Assembly: GCA_002723385.1 (NCBI GenBank)
Contig: PBNY01000103.1
Location: forward strand, 1 to 58,230
Length of the DNA: 58,230 bases
Source: Oceanospirillaceae bacterium
GTDB lineage: Bacteria > Pseudomonadota > Gammaproteobacteria > Pseudomonadales > Oceanobacteraceae
Direction: 5' to 3'
The number at the start of each line of letters is the position of its first letter. The stretch's first letter is position 1. Of this stretch, positions 1-9,375 are shown one piece after another. Below the pieces are notes generated by a model. That model was not told where the DNA came from. It saw only the letters and a list, made by a program, of their open reading frames with translations, and did no database searches. The translations under genes and the position numbers were made by a program.

Positions 1-64
1 AACCGCCGAAACCGCCGAAACCGCCGAAACCGCCGAAACCGCCGAGACCGCCGAGACCGCCGAG
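1..64 (+). repeat. 9-bp tandem repeat coding for Thr-Ala-Glu units
   Basis: Seven full copies of the 9-mer ACCGCCGAA (the last three end in GAG) run from position 2 to 64, and the window starts inside the tract, so the true copy number is unknown. The unit is a multiple of three and is read in frame as Thr-Ala-Glu within the chpA gene, so gain or loss of copies would lengthen or shorten a linker without breaking the frame. Confidence 0.9.
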
Positions 65-3000
65 TCGGCTCAACAGAGCGTTACCGACGAAGAGGAAGAT
101 GAAGACGATTTGATCGATGATGAGATCATCGAGATCTTCCTGGAAGAAGCTGAAGAAGTTTCAGAGACACTGGACGAATATTGGCCAGCTTTCAAAGCCT
201 CGACCTCAGACGGCGAGGCATTAACTACCGTTAGACGCGCGTTCCACACCCTCAAGGGCAGTGGGAGAATGGTTAATGCACTGGTTATTGGGGAGTTGGC
301 ATGGTCAATTGAAAACATGTTCAACCGGGTAATCGACAAGACGATTCAAGTCGATGACAACCTGTTGAACATCGTTGATCATGTATTGTCAGTGCTACCT
401 GCGCTGATTGAAGACTTTAGAACTCGTCAAAAGCCCACCATCGATACACAACCATTAATGGACTATGCATTTGCCATTGCAGATGGCAAGTCCGTGCCTC
501 CTATCGACGAATTGCTGACTGGATCCGGCGAGCCGAAGGAAGAAGTGGCCTCAGTTTCCAATGAAACTGAGCGGTCGCATTCAGATTCCGGTGAATCAGT
601 TCCCGAAGCCGTAGTGGCCGAACCCGCTGGTGGTGTTGAATCTGAACCGGCTTATGATCCATCGACTCAATTGGATGAAGCCGGGACAGACTTCGAGGAC
701 GATGATGACACGGCGTTGATGGACGTTTTCATCGCCGAAGCAAAAGGACATCTGGCGACAATTCAGGCCTTTGTAGATCAGTCCCGCTCCGAGGATCATC
801 AAAATGTTATTGATGACAAAGCACAACGAGCGTTGCACACCTTAAAGGGAAGTGCGCATATGGCTGATATTTCTGCCATTGCGAAGTTGGCTGCGCCTCT
901 TGAGAGGATCTTGAAAGAACTTCGAGCCTATCATTCTCCAAATAGCGAATGGCTGATTGATTTGCTGGATGATGCTGGTCGTATGATCGGAACAGCACTC
1001 TCTGACAAGTCTCGACTCAGTAGCGGCATGATCGGTGGAGAACAAACTTACCTGCGTCGCTTGCAGCAGTTTGAGAAAGCTGTTCTTGAGCCATTGCTGG
1101 AAAGCTCTGAACAAGACGTCAAAACACCAGACCCGCAGGCAATTTCACGTTTTCTGCAATACGGAATGGATTCTCTGCTTGATGCTGAGAGATTGATTAG
1201 CGATTGGCAGACTACTGGTAATGTTGAGTGCCTACAGGCCTTGATTGAGGATTTGATTGCGGTTGCTGGAGGCGCTGCCGAAGCAGAGCAATCCCAGATC
1301 GCTGACTTGGCAAAAGCGCTCGAAGGTTTTTACAGTGCGCTTCTGACAACAGTATCACTTCCAACCGATGCCACCGTCAGTTTGGCAACAGAGGGACAGG
1401 AAGAACTGTTGAACATGATGGATTGTCTGGCAGCGGGCCAGGTAATTCTTGAAACTCCGGTAATTGCTCGTATTCAGGAAGCAACACTTAAGGTTCAGCA
1501 GAATACAACTGAGCACTCTCCTGTTGCCATTGGTGGAGTTCTGGTTGATCAGGCCGATACATCCGATCAACCAGAGTCAGAGTTTGTATCTGAAACCAGT
1601 AACGTAAATGCGCTGATTGAACCAGAAATTACTGCAGATCAGCCTGTTGTCGAACCTGCTGAAATTATCTCACCGTATGAATCCGAGATTCTGGTGCCCG
1701 CTTCTCCTGACATTGCTCCGGTTTCTGATGTCCCGGAAACGGAGAAGGATGATGTTGTAACGCTTCACGAAGAGGAAGCACTTCCTGTTGTTGAAGTCGA
1801 AATTGCAGATGACATTTCCGAAAGTCCAAATCTGGAGTTTCCCGAAGTAGATCATTCAGCGGGATTAACCGAAGACGCTTCCAGTCAGGTCGAGCAATTA
1901 GAACAACAACAGGTTGAAGAACCGCCTTTCTTGCTGGAAATCTCCGTACCTGAGGAAAACGACTCGGTACCAACGTTATGGCAGATCGATCGCTCCATAT
2001 CGGAAGGGGCCGGTGAAAATACTGTATCGCCAGAATCCGTTTCAGATTTGGAAAACCTGGCTACTGCAGAGTTTGATACAGCTAAAACGGAGTGGGTTGA
2101 GACTGACATTCTGGTTCAGGAAGTTGTTGTCGAGATTCCTGAATCGGAAGACGTTGAAGATTCTTCCACCAACGACGTTATGTCACTTGAAAATAACAGT
2201 TTCGAAATTTCTCAACCAGCTTCATACGAGAGCTTTTCGGAAGAACAAGGCGTTATAGAACTGGATGATTCGCCTTCAAATGACGCCTCAGACTCCTTTG
2301 TGCAAGAAGCAACCCTTGACGAATCTGTGGTCATGGAGTTGGAGGTTGCTGAAGCGACAGATGTTCAAATAGTAGAAGATATTGAATTTGATCTTGATCC
2401 CGATGAGATTATCCAGTTTGAAGATGAAATTCCGGATGATAGTGCTGAGTTTCAGGAAAACGAAGATAGTACTGACATCGAGGTAGATGTTGTTGAGAGC
2501 GACTCTTCAGAGTCTCTTGATGCTCCAGGTCTTGAGTCCACTGATAAACTGGATAGCTCAGCAGTTGCTGTTGATAATGAGGCGCTCGCGGCCGTTGATT
2601 CAGGGCTTGGTACTGATGCTGAGCCTGGCAGCTTTGATGAGAAAGAAGAAGCGGAAGTTCTGTCGGCCCCTGCTTTTGAAGAAAGCATTGTTGCTGAAGA
2701 CGACGAAATTGTCAGTCCTGACGTTGCCCATGTGGCAACGTTGATTGATGACGTCAATTCTGCAGATTCCTCAGACCCGGTATCAGCCTCGGAAGCCTGG
2801 TCTTTAATTGACGATCTGAGTGCTACAGGCACTGAACCTGAAGTATCAGACAAAAACGAATTATCCTTTGATGGAGAAGAAGGGCTTCCGTCCATCGATG
2901 CTGACGACTCTGCTGATATTGGCGGATTACCAGAGCCAGAGAATCTTCAGTTCTCGGATGATCAGCCTGTTTTACCTACTGGTGAACTTGTTTCTGAACA

Positions 3001-6000
3001 AGAAATACCTAAAAGCGCGCTGTACTCCGAAACAAGGGATGACATAGAAGCGGGAGAATCCGCCGAAAACCCTGTCGTTGAAGAGTCTTCCACGCAATTG
3101 GTCGAGGAAGAATCAGCTTCCATTTCTCAGGTAGAGATACCGACCGTTCAGGAGCTGCCTTCCGCTGATCTCTATGAAGTCGAGGAAAACGATGACGATG
3201 ATGAAATCATCGCGATTTTCCTGGAGGAAGCTCAAGAGATCATTGAAAACGTTGAACACATTCTTCAAGACTGGCAAGCAGATCCAGATAATCTGGTTAA
3301 TGTTGCGCGATTGCAGCGAGAGCTTCACACCATCAAGGGTGGAGCTCGAATGGCTGAGCAAAAAGACGTTGCTGAGCTATGTCATGAGCTGGAAACCCTC
3401 TATGAACGCATCGCCAATGGTCGTTTAACCACGGTTCCAGAGTTGTTCGATCTGCTGCAAGAGGCACACGATAGTCTTGGCGGTCAGCTGGATGATATTC
3501 GTGACCATGTGAAACCTCAGCCAGCGGGTGAAGTACTGGTTCGGGTTCATGCGTTTGTCAATGGCGGTAGCATTGATGCAGCCCAGGTCTCTGGTGTAGA
3601 TGACACTCCTGTTGTAACAGAGAGTATGCTTGATCAGGATGATGTTCCTGCTCAGCAGTACGAAGTGCAAAGTTCTTCGCTTGACGAATCAGATCGTGAA
3701 ATTCTTGAGATTTTTCTTGAGGAAGCGGTCGAACTCCATGAGTCGCTGGATCGAACTCTGCATGAGTGGGAGACAGGAAATGCTTCCGCTGCAGCCGAGA
3801 CCCAACGCGTACTTCATACGCTAAAGGGTGGCGCTCGTTTGGCTGGTCTGGTTGATATTGGCAACCTGTCTCATGATTTCGAAGCACGAATTCTGCTGGT
3901 TCAGCAAGGTCGCCTGGAAGCTGATCCGGAATTCTTCAAGAACTGCTACCAGCGCCAGGACGCTCTGGTAAAACGTATTGAGCGTGTTTCGTCGTTGCTT
4001 GAGTCCGGTTCTCTGTTGATGCTTGGGGAAGCGACGGTCGAAGAAGCGGAAGTCGGCATTGATAACCCTCCGTTGCCGAAGTCTGCAGCTCCATCGGCTG
4101 AAGTGACACCTCAATTACCGGATGTTACGTCCGTCAAAACAGATGTTGCACCAGCTGCTGCAGTGACGCCGCAGCCCCAACAGCAGACGGTTCGCAAAGC
4201 GCCTCAGGAACTGGTTAAGGTTTCGGCTGATCTGTTGGATGGCTTGGTCAACCTGGCTGGTGAAACCTCGATTGGTCGTGGTCGTCTTGAACAGCAGGTG
4301 GCCGACTTTTCTCATACACTCGAAGAAATGGATATGACACTGGATCGCTTGCGTGACCAGTTGCGTCGTCTGGATATCGAGACAGAAGCTCAAGTATTGT
4401 TCCGGCAGGAACGACAAGGGCCAGATTACGAAGATTTTGACCCCTTGGAAATGGACCGTTACTCAACTATTCAGCAGCTTTCTCGAGCTTTGGTTGAGTC
4501 TGCGTCGGATTTGACAGACCTTCGCGAGACGCTTGGTAACAAGACTCGTGATGCAGAAACCTTGTTGCTACAACAAAGCCGGGTTAATACCGAACTGCAA
4601 GAAGGTCTGATGAAGACTCGAATGGTTCCGTTCCAGCGTCTGGTTCCTCGTTTGCGCCGTATCGTGCGTCAGGTAAGTCTGGAGCTTGGCAAGCAAGTTG
4701 AATTCCGCGTACTGAATGCCGATGGTGAATTGGATCGTACAATTCTCGAACGTATGATTTCGCCATTGGAGCATATGGTACGTAACGCGGTTGACCACGG
4801 AGTAGAATCGCCAGAAGTACGTGCATCGAAAGGCAAGCCACCCGTAGGTAATATCGAGCTTGAAATCAGCCGTGATGGCGGTGACGTTGTTCTGACATTG
4901 CGGGACGATGGTGACGGCGTCAACCTGGAAGCTGTTCGCAAGAAAGCAATTGAGCGTGGAATGCTTGAACCAGACGCTGTGATTGATGATCACGATCTGA
5001 TTCAGTTTATTCTCCAGGCTGGTTTCTCAACCGCGAAAAACGTTACCCAGATTTCGGGGCGAGGCGTTGGTCTTGACGTTGTAAGCACCGAAATCAAGCA
5101 AATGAGCGGTAGTGTTGAAATTCACTCCGATCCTGGTGCCGGAACTCGATTCGAAGTCCGTTTACCTTTTACTGTATCGGTTAACCGTGCCTTGATGGTT
5201 CGTGTTGGCGATGACTTGTACGCAGTACCTCTGAATAATATCCAGGGTATTGTTCGTATCTCAGCCAAGGACTTGCAGGAGCAGTACGAAAAACCGACCC
5301 ACGAGCGCAAGTATCATTACGCTGGTCGTGATTATCGCCTGGACTATCTGGCTGGTTTCCTCGATAACGAGGCGCATCCGAAGTTCTCAACCAACAATAT
5401 GCCATTACCGGTGTTGTTGGTTCATGGCGCTGTGCCGTTCGCGTTGCAGGTTGATACCCTCTTGGGTAGCCGTGAAATTGTTGTAAAAGCCTTGGGGCCA
5501 CAGTTTGGTTCTGTGATGGGGGTATCCGGCGGCACAATTCTTGGTGATGGTAGCGTGGTGATCATTCTTGACTTACCAGCCATGATTCGTACCCAGGCCT
5601 CGCTCGAGTATCAGCAAGCCAAATTGCTTGATCAGAAAGAAGCCGAGAAACGCAAAGAGCTTGCAAACCGTCAGCCTCGTATTCTGGTGGTGGATGATTC
5701 GGTTACTGTACGTAAGGTAACAACGCGTCTGCTTGAACGTAACGGTATGGAAGTTAGAACCGCGAAAGATGGTATGGACGCGATGGAAACGCTTCAGGAT
5801 CATCGCCCCGATGTCATGCTGCTTGATATTGAAATGCCGCGAATGGATGGTTTTGAGGTGGCGTCTTTGGTGCGGCATGACTCCAATCTCAAACACATTC
5901 CAATCATCATGATTACGTCTCGTACCGGGGACAAGCACCGAGATCGGGCATTGTCGATTGGCGTGAACGAATACATGGGTAAGCCGTTCCAGGAAGACCA

Positions 6001-6046
6001 GCTGCTGAGTTCTATCAACGGGTTGTTGAATACAGAGGACAGCTGA
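2..6046 (+). CDS. chpA: ChpA/PilL-type multi-Hpt chemotaxis histidine kinase / response regulator (5' end outside window)
   Basis: This is the hybrid CheA-like kinase of the Chp/Pil chemosensory pathway, which controls type IV pilus extension and twitching. The frame is open from the first base, so the N-terminus lies upstream. Four canonical Hpt domains are visible, each with a phosphorylatable His in an HT(L/I)KG(S/G) motif, at nt 245, 836, 3326 and 3815. A further helical segment near nt 1140-1330 looks Hpt-like but has no His. A very acidic, low-complexity linker fills about nt 1550-3180. Then come the dimerisation region (about 4200), the ATP-binding domain with the N box (NAVDHG, about 4790) and GRGVGLDV glycine box (about 5060), a CheW-like domain (about 5150-5600), and a C-terminal receiver with phospho-acceptor Asp at nt 5825 (LLDIEMP) and the conserved Lys in MGKPF. 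chpB follows after one base. Confidence 0.93.
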   Translation, partial: TAETAETAETAETAETAETAESAQQSVTDEEEDEDDLIDDEIIEIFLEEAEEVSETLDEYWPAFKASTSDGEALTTVRRAFHTLKGSGRMVNALVIGELAWSIENMFNRVIDKTIQVDDNLLNIVDHVLSVLPALIEDFRTRQKPTIDTQPLMDYAFAIADGKSVPPIDELLTGSGEPKEEVASVSNETERSHSDSGESVPEAVVAEPAGGVESEPAYDPSTQLDEAGTDFEDDDDTALMDVFIAEAKGHLATIQAFVDQSRSEDHQNVIDDKAQRALHTLKGSAHMADISAIAKLAAPLERILKELRAYHSPNSEWLIDLLDDAGRMIGTALSDKSRLSSGMIGGEQTYLRRLQQFEKAVLEPLLESSEQDVKTPDPQAISRFLQYGMDSLLDAERLISDWQTTGNVECLQALIEDLIAVAGGAAEAEQSQIADLAKALEGFYSALLTTVSLPTDATVSLATEGQEELLNMMDCLAAGQVILETPVIARIQEATLKVQQNTTEHSPVAIGGVLVDQADTSDQPESEFVSETSNVNALIEPEITADQPVVEPAEIISPYESEILVPASPDIAPVSDVPETEKDDVVTLHEEEALPVVEVEIADDISESPNLEFPEVDHSAGLTEDASSQVEQLEQQQVEEPPFLLEISVPEENDSVPTLWQIDRSISEGAGENTVSPESVSDLENLATAEFDTAKTEWVETDILVQEVVVEIPESEDVEDSSTNDVMSLENNSFEISQPASYESFSEEQGVIELDDSPSNDASDSFVQEATLDESVVMELEVAEATDVQIVEDIEFDLDPDEIIQFEDEIPDDSAEFQENEDSTDIEVDVVESDSSESLDAPGLESTDKLDSSAVAVDNEALAAVDSGLGTDAEPGSFDEKEEAEVLSAPAFEESIVAEDDEIVSPDVAHVATLIDDVNSADSSDPVSASEAWSLIDDLSATGTEPEVSDKNELSFDGEEGLPSIDADDSADIGGLPEPENLQFSDDQPVLPTGELVSEQEIPKSALYSETRDDIEAGESAENPVVEESSTQLVEEESASISQVEIPTVQELPSADLYEVEENDDDDEIIAIFLEEAQEIIENVEHILQDWQADPDNLVNVARLQRELHTIKGGARMAEQKDVAELCHELETLYERIANGRLTTVPELFDLLQEAHDSLGGQLDDIRDHVKPQPAGEVLVRVHAFVNGGSIDAAQVSGVDDTPVVTESMLDQDDVPAQQYEVQSSSLDESDREILEIFLEEAVELHESLDRTLHEWETGNASAAAETQRVLHTLKGGARLAGLVDIGNLSHDFEARILLVQQGRLEADPEFFKNCYQRQDALVKRIERVSSLLESGSLLMLGEATVEEAEVGIDNPPLPKSAAPSAEVTPQLPDVTSVKTDVAPAAAVTPQPQQQTVRKAPQELVKVSADLLDGLVNLAGETSIGRGRLEQQVADFSHTLEEMDMTLDRLRDQLRRLDIETEAQVLFRQERQGPDYEDFDPLEMDRYSTIQQLSRALVESASDLTDLRETLGNKTRDAETLLLQQSRVNTELQEGLMKTRMVPFQRLVPRLRRIVRQVSLELGKQVEFRVLNADGELDRTILERMISPLEHMVRNAVDHGVESPEVRASKGKPPVGNIELEISRDGGDVVLTLRDDGDGVNLEAVRKKAIERGMLEPDAVIDDHDLIQFILQAGFSTAKNVTQISGRGVGLDVVSTEIKQMSGSVEIHSDPGAGTRFEVRLPFTVSVNRALMVRVGDDLYAVPLNNIQGIVRISAKDLQEQYEKPTHERKYHYAGRDYRLDYLAGFLDNEAHPKFSTNNMPLPVLLVHGAVPFALQVDTLLGSREIVVKALGPQFGSVMGVSGGTILGDGSVVIILDLPAMIRTQASLEYQQAKLLDQKEAEKRKELANRQPRILVVDDSVTVRKVTTRLLERNGMEVRTAKDGMDAMETLQDHRPDVMLLDIEMPRMDGFEVASLVRHDSNLKHIPIIMITSRTGDKHRDRALSIGVNEYMGKPFQEDQLLSSINGLLNTEDS

Positions 6047-6047
6047 A

Positions 6048-7118
6048 GTGCCTGTGCCTAGGGTTGGCATCCTTGCTGACGATCGCCTGCAGCAGCATAT
6101 GTTGAGTTCGACCATGCTGCACCTGGGCTTCGATGTGGTGGTGTGTACCGACCCTGCTCGTATGGAATGGTACGATGCCAGCAAGTGCACACTGGATGTT
6201 TGGCTGGTTGACGTGATCCTGGATGACCTACCTGAACCGTGTGAATGGCTGGATGCCTTACTGGACGGAGAGGTGCCGGTACTTTTGGGTTTTGAAAAAG
6301 CCCCCTCAAAGACTTCTTCCACCTATCCCCGGTGGCAGAAAAAACTGTATGGCAAGTTAAGTGAAATTGCCCGTCGTATGCCCGACACAGCAGAAACAGA
6401 CTCATCCTTGGCAGTTATCCAGGCTCTTGATGAAGCGCGGATTGGAACGGGTAAAGTTGTCCAACGCCTGCCATTGCCAACAGTCTTTAGTAATCTCAAG
6501 CAGCAGGGTCAGCCCGCGCGGTGCGTTTGGATTCTGGGAGCGTCTCTTGGGGGGCCTCCAGCAGTTAAAGATTTTCTGGATGCACTTCCTGCAGGTTTAC
6601 CGGTTGCGTTTGTTTATGCACAGCATATTGATGAACGATTTGAACAAACCCTGTCGATGACGATAGGACGCCATTCTGCTTATGAACTGGTGACTATTCA
6701 GGAAAATGAACCCCTCAAGGTTGGCCAGGTTCTTGTTGCCCCGGTAAAGCATCAATTCCGGTTTTCTGATCAGGGCTTGATGTCTGCATCTGACGAGCCT
6801 TGGCCAGGACCGTACGGACCTTCAATCGATCAGGTTATTCTGAATGTGTATGATCACTTCCAATGTGTATGTGGTGTGATTTTATTCAGTGGTATGGGAA
6901 ATGACGGTTCAGAAGCCATTATGGCAATTGATTCTCCTGAATTACCCGTCTGGGTGCAGAGTCCGGAAAGCTGCATCAATTCTTCAATGCCCGAGAGCGC
7001 GCTTGAAACCGAGCGAGTGAAATTTCGTGGCGACCCTTTTCAATTGGCCAATCAGTTGGTCAATCGTTTAAAAAATGATTGGACGATGAACAATGAAGCA
7101 AACTCCAGCGGTAACTGA
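6048..7118 (+). CDS. chpB: ChpB, CheB-like protein-glutamate methylesterase of the Chp pathway
   Basis: Predicted to demethylate glutamates of the pilus chemoreceptor and so set adaptation in the Chp system. The start is GTG one base after the chpA stop, which suggests translational coupling. The C-terminal half is a CheB methylesterase domain with the expected catalytic triad: Ser in GASLGGP, His in AQHID and Asp in SGMGNDGSEA. The N-terminal 110 residues have the pattern of a receiver domain (LVDVILDD) but are too degenerate for me to be sure that phosphorylation is retained. The 3' end overlaps chpC by 26 nt. The assignment rests on the catalytic motifs plus the chpA-chpB-chpC order known from Pseudomonas. 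Confidence 0.88.
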   Translation: MPVPRVGILADDRLQQHMLSSTMLHLGFDVVVCTDPARMEWYDASKCTLDVWLVDVILDDLPEPCEWLDALLDGEVPVLLGFEKAPSKTSSTYPRWQKKLYGKLSEIARRMPDTAETDSSLAVIQALDEARIGTGKVVQRLPLPTVFSNLKQQGQPARCVWILGASLGGPPAVKDFLDALPAGLPVAFVYAQHIDERFEQTLSMTIGRHSAYELVTIQENEPLKVGQVLVAPVKHQFRFSDQGLMSASDEPWPGPYGPSIDQVILNVYDHFQCVCGVILFSGMGNDGSEAIMAIDSPELPVWVQSPESCINSSMPESALETERVKFRGDPFQLANQLVNRLKNDWTMNNEANSSGN

Positions 7119-7572
7119 ACAGACCGGTCAGATTGATTGCCTCATGATGCCTTTGCGTGATCGAAACCTGATCCTGCCAAACGTAACGGTAGCAGAGATC
7201 ATTCCTTTTTCGCAGCTACTGACTACGAATTCCAGCATTGATTGGATCCTCGGACGCATCCACTGGCGTGGTGTTGCGGTACCGGTAGTTTGCTATGAGA
7301 TATTGAATGGAAAGGTTGCCCCTTCTCCTAATCCTAACGCGCGATTTGCCATTATTAACGGTGTTGGAAATCATTCAGATATGCCATTTTTTGGCCTGCT
7401 GGTTCAAGGTATTCCACGTTTGAAGAAAGTGTATGCGCAGGATATCCAGACTGTTGAAGCAATGGGGCCAGGACCTTTGGATGTGATGGCAGTGAGTGTG
7501 GATGGCGAGGAGTCAGCGTTTATCCCGGATGTAGATCGTATCGAAGCTGAACTTCTCCGATATGTTGGCTAA
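7093..7572 (+). CDS. chpC: ChpC, CheW-like adaptor protein
   Basis: A 159-residue single-domain CheW-type protein expected to couple chemoreceptors to the ChpA kinase. The CheW fold is recognisable from the start segment (IDCLMMPLRDRNLILPNVTVAE), the central IHWRGVAVPVV strand pair and the C-terminal PDVDRIEAEL helix. The ATG at 7093 lies inside the end of chpB, so the two genes are probably translated together. It closes the chp gene set. A heptosyltransferase gene begins 41 bp downstream on the same strand. Confidence 0.82.
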   Translation: MKQTPAVTEQTGQIDCLMMPLRDRNLILPNVTVAEIIPFSQLLTTNSSIDWILGRIHWRGVAVPVVCYEILNGKVAPSPNPNARFAIINGVGNHSDMPFFGLLVQGIPRLKKVYAQDIQTVEAMGPGPLDVMAVSVDGEESAFIPDVDRIEAELLRYVG

Positions 7573-7613
7573 TCGGAGGTTTTGGTTACCAGCGGGCATA
7601 TATTGTAGGTATC

Positions 7614-8636
7614 ATGGCTAAAATTCTGATTATAAAAATGTCAGCCTTGGGTGACATTCTTCACACTTTACCAGCAGTTACTGATGCTCTGAAAGATCAG
7701 CCGGATTTGATTATTGACTGGCTTTGTGAAGAGCCATTTGTGGATATTGCAAGATTACACCCTGGTGTCCGGCAGGTGATCCCGCATGGTCGCTTGCGCT
7801 GGAAGAAGCAACGCCTGGCTATGGCAACATTAAAAGAGCAATGGTCTTTTTATCGTTGGTTGCGAGAGCAGAATTATGATCTGGTTATTGATGCCCAAGG
7901 AAGAATAAAATCTGCGCGGGTGGCATGGCTGTCTGGTGCTCCGGTAGTAGGCATCGATCGTCATTGTGTAACTGACCCTGAAACCCGTTTCTTTTATAAA
8001 GAAAGTTACTCGATATCCGCATCCAATGCGATTGAGAAGATCCGCCAGCTATTTTCCCAGGCACTTGGTTACCCATTGACTGATGGTATTGACTTCGGTA
8101 TTGATATCAAGAAATTAAATGATTGTCCTGAGCAATGGCAGAACAATTTGATTTTTTTCCATGGTACAACCTGGGATTCAAAGCATTGGCCAGAAGAGTA
8201 TTGGGTTGAACTGCTGCTTCTGGCTAAACAAGCGGACAAAAAAGTCTTGCTTCCCTGGGGCAATGCAAAAGAGCAAGAGCGAGCACACCGATTGGTGAGT
8301 GAGTCTGGTTGGGGAGAAGTATTACCTAAGTACAGTTTGTGGGAGTTATCTTCTATTATTGCTTATTCCTCTGGAGCTGTAGGAGTGGATACCGGGCTGA
8401 TGCATGTAGCGGCTGGTATTGGTATACCGACGGTTTCTATTTTTGGCAGTACCAGCGTTGTATTGACCGGGGCAATGGGGGAAAAGGTAACTAATTTACA
8501 ATCAGATTACGAATGCTCTCCATGTCGGCTTAAATTGTGTCCAAAGGTGGATATCAATTGTACACCTCCATGTTATAGCTGTTTGCCAGCTCAAAATGTA
8601 TGGGCGGCATTAATAGACGTTCAGGGTGCAATTTAA
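7614..8636 (+). CDS. waaC: Lipopolysaccharide heptosyltransferase I
   Basis: GT9-family enzyme that transfers L-glycero-D-manno-heptose from ADP-heptose onto Kdo of the LPS inner core, at the cytoplasmic face of the inner membrane. The N-terminal motif KMSALGDILHTLPA and the nucleotide-sugar loop GVDTGLMHVAAG are diagnostic, and the length of 340 residues is usual. The pattern VIDAQGRIKSARVAWL also fits WaaC better than WaaF. It is followed after two bases by a second glycosyltransferase gene, so it probably heads a small surface-glycan transcription unit running toward the sialic acid genes. Confidence 0.88.
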   Translation: MAKILIIKMSALGDILHTLPAVTDALKDQPDLIIDWLCEEPFVDIARLHPGVRQVIPHGRLRWKKQRLAMATLKEQWSFYRWLREQNYDLVIDAQGRIKSARVAWLSGAPVVGIDRHCVTDPETRFFYKESYSISASNAIEKIRQLFSQALGYPLTDGIDFGIDIKKLNDCPEQWQNNLIFFHGTTWDSKHWPEEYWVELLLLAKQADKKVLLPWGNAKEQERAHRLVSESGWGEVLPKYSLWELSSIIAYSSGAVGVDTGLMHVAAGIGIPTVSIFGSTSVVLTGAMGEKVTNLQSDYECSPCRLKLCPKVDINCTPPCYSCLPAQNVWAALIDVQGAI

Positions 8637-8638
8637 AT

Positions 8639-9361
8639 ATGTATCAGTTTGTTTGCGTTAAGTGGGGGGATAAATATCCTTCTGAATATGTAAATCGCCT
8701 TTATAAAATGATTACAAGGCACATTAATGGCGAATTTACTCTTTACTGTTTGACAGATAACTCTTCTGATCTGAACTCCGATATAAGGCCTTTACCTATT
8801 CTGGATGATTCCTTGTCAGGGTGGTGGCATAAACTTAGTCTTTTTCAGGAAAATTTTCATGGCTTAAAAGGAGATTTTCTCTATTTAGACCTTGATGTAG
8901 TTATTGTCGGTGGTTTGGATGAGTTCTTTTCTTATAAGCCAGGTTTCTTTCTGGCATCTAAAGATTTGCTGACAGGAGCTTTGAATAGCTCGGTGTTTCG
9001 CTTTCGTATTGGCAGCCAGCCACAAATATGGGAGTCTTTTCAGGAGAATGCTGGTTTCATATCTTCTCATTATAAAGGGGATCAGGATTGGATAACAGAG
9101 AAGGTTGACCAAGCAAGCTTATGGCCGGGAAAATGGGTGGTTTCCTTTAAGAAGCAATGTAATTCACGTGTCGAACATAGTTATGGAATTATTGGTAGAT
9201 ATCTGAGAGGTAAGGGCTTAATTAGGGTTGAGGGAGAGTCTACCATACCTGAGGGTGCAAGAATTGTACAGTTTCACGGCAAACCTGATCCTGAAGATGT
9301 AATGGATGGACCGTACGGTATATATAAGAGAGCTAGCTGGATTAAAAAATATTGGTTTTAA
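8639..9361 (+). CDS. Putative glycosyltransferase with DxD motif
   Basis: A 240-residue protein starting at the ATG two bases after the waaC stop. A hydrophobic strand ends in YLDLDVVI, the DxD-type motif that binds the metal and nucleotide sugar in GT-A glycosyltransferases. The downstream segments HYKGDQDW and VQFHGKP resemble the acceptor and C-terminal metal-ligand parts of GT8-like enzymes. No signal peptide or membrane segment is seen. The gene is noticeably more AT-rich than waaC, which suggests transfer together with the next gene. The sugar and acceptor cannot be told from sequence; context suggests LPS or a related surface glycan. Confidence 0.65.
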   Translation: MYQFVCVKWGDKYPSEYVNRLYKMITRHINGEFTLYCLTDNSSDLNSDIRPLPILDDSLSGWWHKLSLFQENFHGLKGDFLYLDLDVVIVGGLDEFFSYKPGFFLASKDLLTGALNSSVFRFRIGSQPQIWESFQENAGFISSHYKGDQDWITEKVDQASLWPGKWVVSFKKQCNSRVEHSYGIIGRYLRGKGLIRVEGESTIPEGARIVQFHGKPDPEDVMDGPYGIYKRASWIKKYWF

Positions 9362-9375
9362 TTTTTTAGTGAGTA

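Noticed and set aside
2452..2895. Long antisense frames across chpA, for example a Ser-rich frame on the minus strand
   Set aside because: They mirror the acidic codon-biased linker of chpA, have no ribosome-binding sites and no domain content.
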